41,781 bases of DNA from a virus, in the IMG/VR virus record IMGVR_UViG_3300034064_000305, positions 1 to 41,781 of that record. The stretch is one strand, 5' to 3'. Under the pieces are notes generated by a model. The model saw only the letters and a list, made by a program, of their open reading frames with translations. It searched no databases and was not told where the DNA came from. The stretch's first letter is position 1, and each line of letters starts with the position of its first letter. The translations under genes were made by a program, and so were the position numbers. This document shows positions 39,675 to 41,781 of this stretch, one piece after another.

Positions 39675-40133
39675 TTACTTTGAACCAGAACCAAAACCGC
39701 TTCCGCGACTGGTTGTGGACTTACGTTCCGCAAACAGTGGCATCCGCGAGTCATTGTTTCGCATGAAGCTGTTATCAACAGATTCCATCTGGGCTTGCGC
39801 TTGTTTGGCGTAATACTCATCACGGGCTTGCGCACGTTCACGGGGCATCTTGCAGAGCATGAGACCGCCGAGTTCGACGTTGCCAGTTTTCGCATTACCC
39901 TCAAGCATAAGCTCGGGATGGTCGACTGCTTTGACCGGTTCCCAACCTTCACGCATCTTGGTAGACACGTTCGTGTTTTGTGCTTCGCCAAGTACGTGAG
40001 TCGCAATCCAGCGATACACCATACCGGGTTCAGGGGTTGGATCAGGCAGTGCACTCGCAGGTGTATACACATAACGAGTCGTTTTGTCGCGTGCCTCAAG
40101 AGCACGAGGGTTCCGGTTAATTGTTTCAGCCAT
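39675..40133 (-). CDS. Conserved head-module protein
   Basis: The 152-residue protein has an N-terminal basic region (NRNPRALEARDKTTRYVYTP), a central YRWIATHVLGEAQNTNVSTK and LGGLMLCKMPRERAQARDEY, and a Ser/Gly-rich end. It sits between scaffold and decoration genes. It has no enzyme motif and no membrane segment. It is probably a capsid assembly or minor head protein. GGAG lies seven bases before the ATG, and it overlaps the scaffold gene by eight bases. Confidence 0.7.
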   Translation of the reverse strand: MAETINRNPRALEARDKTTRYVYTPASALPDPTPEPGMVYRWIATHVLGEAQNTNVSTKMREGWEPVKAVDHPELMLEGNAKTGNVELGGLMLCKMPRERAQARDEYYAKQAQAQMESVDNSFMRNNDSRMPLFAERKSTTSRGSGFGSGSK

Positions 40134-41076
40134 TCGATTTCTCCAGTTTTGCTACTTCAGCAGCGTATTGCTGCGGGGTTAATCCATATTTTTTCGCCAA
40201 CGCAACCTGCGTGGGAGTCAACTGGACTTTGCGTGCACCAGTCGAACGAGTCGCCGGAGCCACAACCGAGGTAGGTCGCTTGGAGCTGTCGCCGGATTTT
40301 GGCTTGTCGTCAGAACCACCGAAAACTTCGGGGAACGTGGACTTCATGCGAGCATCAATGCGCTCGAAGTATTCGTCAGAGCGGGGATCAACCCCGGAGT
40401 TGACTAGTTTTTGGTGCAGCCCTAGTGCAAAGCTGGTGACTTCCTCGTATCCCGCCGAACCGAACCACTGGTTTTTTGCCTGCCAGCGAACAGTCTTGTC
40501 GTCCAGTTCTTGACGTGATACTTGCGTTTGCTGAGTTTGTACATCAGTTTCCTCCACCTGTAAAGGGGTGTGGCGGAAATTTTTTGCAGCTTGGAACTTG
40601 ATCTTGGCATCCATCAGGGCATCTTGTGCCGCGACAACGCCGTCCGTGTCAAATGCCTCTGTCGCTTCCTTGAGCTGACGCTTGGCTTTCTCCACCTCAG
40701 TCTCGGCCAGTGACAGCTGGGATGCAGCGTACTGCTCCGTGCCCGAGTTGACGTACTGCTTGAGTCGGTTGTTCTCCGACACCATGTGTTGGGCGAGGCG
40801 CTCCAGCTCTTGCTTCTCGCGCAGCAGTGCTTCTTTGGCCCGGCGCTCGTCGTGACGTGCGTGAGTCAGCTCCTTGATGCGCTTTTTGACGCCGTCGGAG
40901 TAGCTCTCGATCTCGTCGTCCGTGGGGTCAGCCACGTCACGGTCCAAGGGTTTGCGGCCCCGGTCTTTCTCAGGGGTGTCGTCGACGATCTCAATCTCGA
41001 CATCGCCGTCAGTTGAGACTTCCAGATCGACGTTTTTGTCGTCGTCCAGTTCGTCTGGGAATTTGTATTCACTCAT
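40126..41076 (-). CDS. Scaffolding protein
   Basis: The 316-residue protein has a very acidic N-terminus (about 1-45), then a long charged coiled coil (about 60-165, with LREKQELERLAQHMVSENNR) and a Gln/Lys-rich part. The C-terminus is helical and basic (LTPTQVALAKKYGLTPQQYA), which in known scaffolds binds the coat. Composition, the position just upstream of the capsid genes and the lack of catalytic motifs all agree. AAGGAG lies upstream of the ATG. It would organise procapsid assembly and be absent from mature heads. Confidence 0.82.
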   Translation of the reverse strand: MSEYKFPDELDDDKNVDLEVSTDGDVEIEIVDDTPEKDRGRKPLDRDVADPTDDEIESYSDGVKKRIKELTHARHDERRAKEALLREKQELERLAQHMVSENNRLKQYVNSGTEQYAASQLSLAETEVEKAKRQLKEATEAFDTDGVVAAQDALMDAKIKFQAAKNFRHTPLQVEETDVQTQQTQVSRQELDDKTVRWQAKNQWFGSAGYEEVTSFALGLHQKLVNSGVDPRSDEYFERIDARMKSTFPEVFGGSDDKPKSGDSSKRPTSVVAPATRSTGARKVQLTPTQVALAKKYGLTPQQYAAEVAKLEKSNG

Positions 41077-41085
41077 TTCTGCTCC

Positions 41086-41520
41086 TTATGCGCGGGTATA
41101 GCCGCGTGGGTCTTGCACAACACACTCAATTTGGTCGTCGTTCAGAACCCTGAACTCCTTACCAAACACCTTAAAACGCGTACCTGTGTAGGTGCGCACG
41201 AGCACAAAATCACCCTCTTTGCACCATGCGCCCGACGGGAACTTGGCAGGGTCTTTGTACGCGTCTGGTCCGACCCGCAGCACGAACAGCACCGTGGTGG
41301 CATGTTCTTCCGCTCGCATGGTCGCAGCATCTCGAACGAGGTCGAGGCTCGTACCGGCGATCTTTTCATCGACCTCGGGCACGACGCACAGCAGCTTGTA
41401 TCCGGTCGGGATAGGCAGCGCTGACGCTTTGGTTTCGTTGTCCGCATCGGCCTCGGGGGCGTCGATCGGTTGGATGTGTTTGGGCAGTGTAATGCCCGGA
41501 GGCAGAATGATTTCACTCAT
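41086..41520 (-). CDS. GroES-like co-chaperonin (Cpn10 fold)
   Basis: The 144-residue protein has an unstructured acidic start (1-35) and then a Cpn10-like beta barrel (about 38-144). GYKLLCVVPEVDEKIAGTSL holds the start of the barrel and part of the mobile loop. VLFVLRVGPDAYKD, GAWCKEGDFVLVRTYTGTRF and EFRVLNDDQIECVVQDP complete it. This matches phage co-chaperonins in the manner of T4 gp31. It is next to the scaffold and capsid genes, so it probably helps host GroEL fold the coat protein. Confidence 0.82.
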   Translation of the reverse strand: MSEIILPPGITLPKHIQPIDAPEADADNETKASALPIPTGYKLLCVVPEVDEKIAGTSLDLVRDAATMRAEEHATTVLFVLRVGPDAYKDPAKFPSGAWCKEGDFVLVRTYTGTRFKVFGKEFRVLNDDQIECVVQDPRGYTRA

Positions 41521-41707
41521 CTGATTGCTCTACTTTCTCTACAAGGTCGAGGAGGTGACGCTCTGCGGTAGCTAGGCCTTGAATCACACCACAGAGTTTT
41601 TGGTAATCGTCGAAAGAGCGGCATGCCCCACCCGCCAAGTCATCGGCGTAGTTGTTCATGTCGGTGCGTAATTTTTCGCGCAATACGCGTGCGAATTCGG
41701 AGATCAT
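41513..41707 (-). CDS. Small helical protein upstream of the co-chaperonin
   Basis: The 64-residue, all-helical, acidic protein contains EFARVLREKLRTDMNNYADD and a YQKLCGVIQGLATAERHLLD stretch. It overlaps the co-chaperonin gene by eight bases and the upstream gene by four (ATGA). Small proteins of this type between portal and head genes are usual in phages. Function is unknown. Confidence 0.68.
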   Translation of the reverse strand: MISEFARVLREKLRTDMNNYADDLAGGACRSFDDYQKLCGVIQGLATAERHLLDLVEKVEQSDE

Positions 41708-41781
41708 TGGTTACGGGGGCCTTTCCTTTGGTTTTGGGCAGCGGACTGCTGCTTGCTCTTGGCGATGTCAATGCCCATGCG
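41704..41781 (-). CDS. 3' end of a gene cut by the window edge (portal position)
   Basis: Only the last 25 codons and the stop are inside the window: a basic Gln/Lys-rich tail with GIDIAKSKQQSAAQNQRKGP. It ends in an ATGA overlap with the next gene, so it is a real coding end. In phages of this plan the portal gene lies here, and such tails are common at portal C-termini. The identity is a guess from position. Confidence 0.55.
   Translation of the reverse strand, partial: RMGIDIAKSKQQSAAQNQRKGPRNQ

Noticed and set aside
1-41781. tRNA genes, integrase, attachment sites
   Set aside because: The window is almost fully coding and no cloverleaf, integrase motif or direct-repeat attachment site was found by eye. 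This does not exclude them outside the window.

Overview
The window is part of the genome of a tailed bacteriophage, most likely a podovirus of a Gram-negative host. It has a dense phage gene layout with no bacterial housekeeping genes. It carries a head module (scaffold, major capsid protein, decoration proteins), short-tail adaptor and nozzle proteins, several fibres, a holin/GH19-endolysin lysis cassette and giant virion proteins. No tape-measure, tail-tube or sheath gene is visible. The GC-rich codon style and the type of small conserved proteins suggest a freshwater betaproteobacterial (Burkholderiales-like) host, but that is inference only.

Layout. Positions 1-7000 are a plus-strand early/replication arm: a truncated SNF2-type helicase, a conserved small phage protein, a probable ssDNA-binding protein with a four-cysteine site, three small proteins, one HTH protein, a 995-residue primase-helicase (AEP-type primase motifs, Cys cluster, DUF927-like ATPase) and a 62-residue protein. 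Positions 6991-41781 are one long minus-strand late arm, transcribed right to left. It begins with the end of an unidentified gene (portal position), a small protein and a GroES-like co-chaperonin. Scaffold, two head proteins and the major capsid protein follow, then a strong terminator-like hairpin. Next come a head-fibre-like protein, a nest of small basic or Gly-rich proteins, two adaptor/connector-type proteins, a fibre block with an S74 self-cleaving fibre, the lysis cassette with a GIY-YIG/NUMOD3 homing endonuclease, and the nozzle-like protein. The arm ends with Gly-motif structural proteins and a 2966-residue polyvalent protein. The two arms meet tail to tail with a 10-base overlap.

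How it works together. The plus arm would copy the genome (helicase, primase-helicase, ssDNA binding) under possible control of the HTH protein. The minus arm builds the particle and lyses the cell. Tight stop/start overlaps (ATGA or TAATG) run through much of it, so translational coupling is probably the main way the small proteins are dosed. The giant protein has an HExxH zincin motif and an LPD38-like C-terminal region, so it is a good candidate for a protein packaged in the virion and delivered with the DNA.

The most unusual signals are four: the giant protein with a compositionally different middle segment; a short (F/Y)(A/K)xGG(x)V-type motif recurring in at least seven late proteins; a homing endonuclease whose last ~20 residues copy the end of the neighbouring endolysin; and several unlisted short genes (30, 49, 50 and 59 residues) that fit exactly into the overlap chain.
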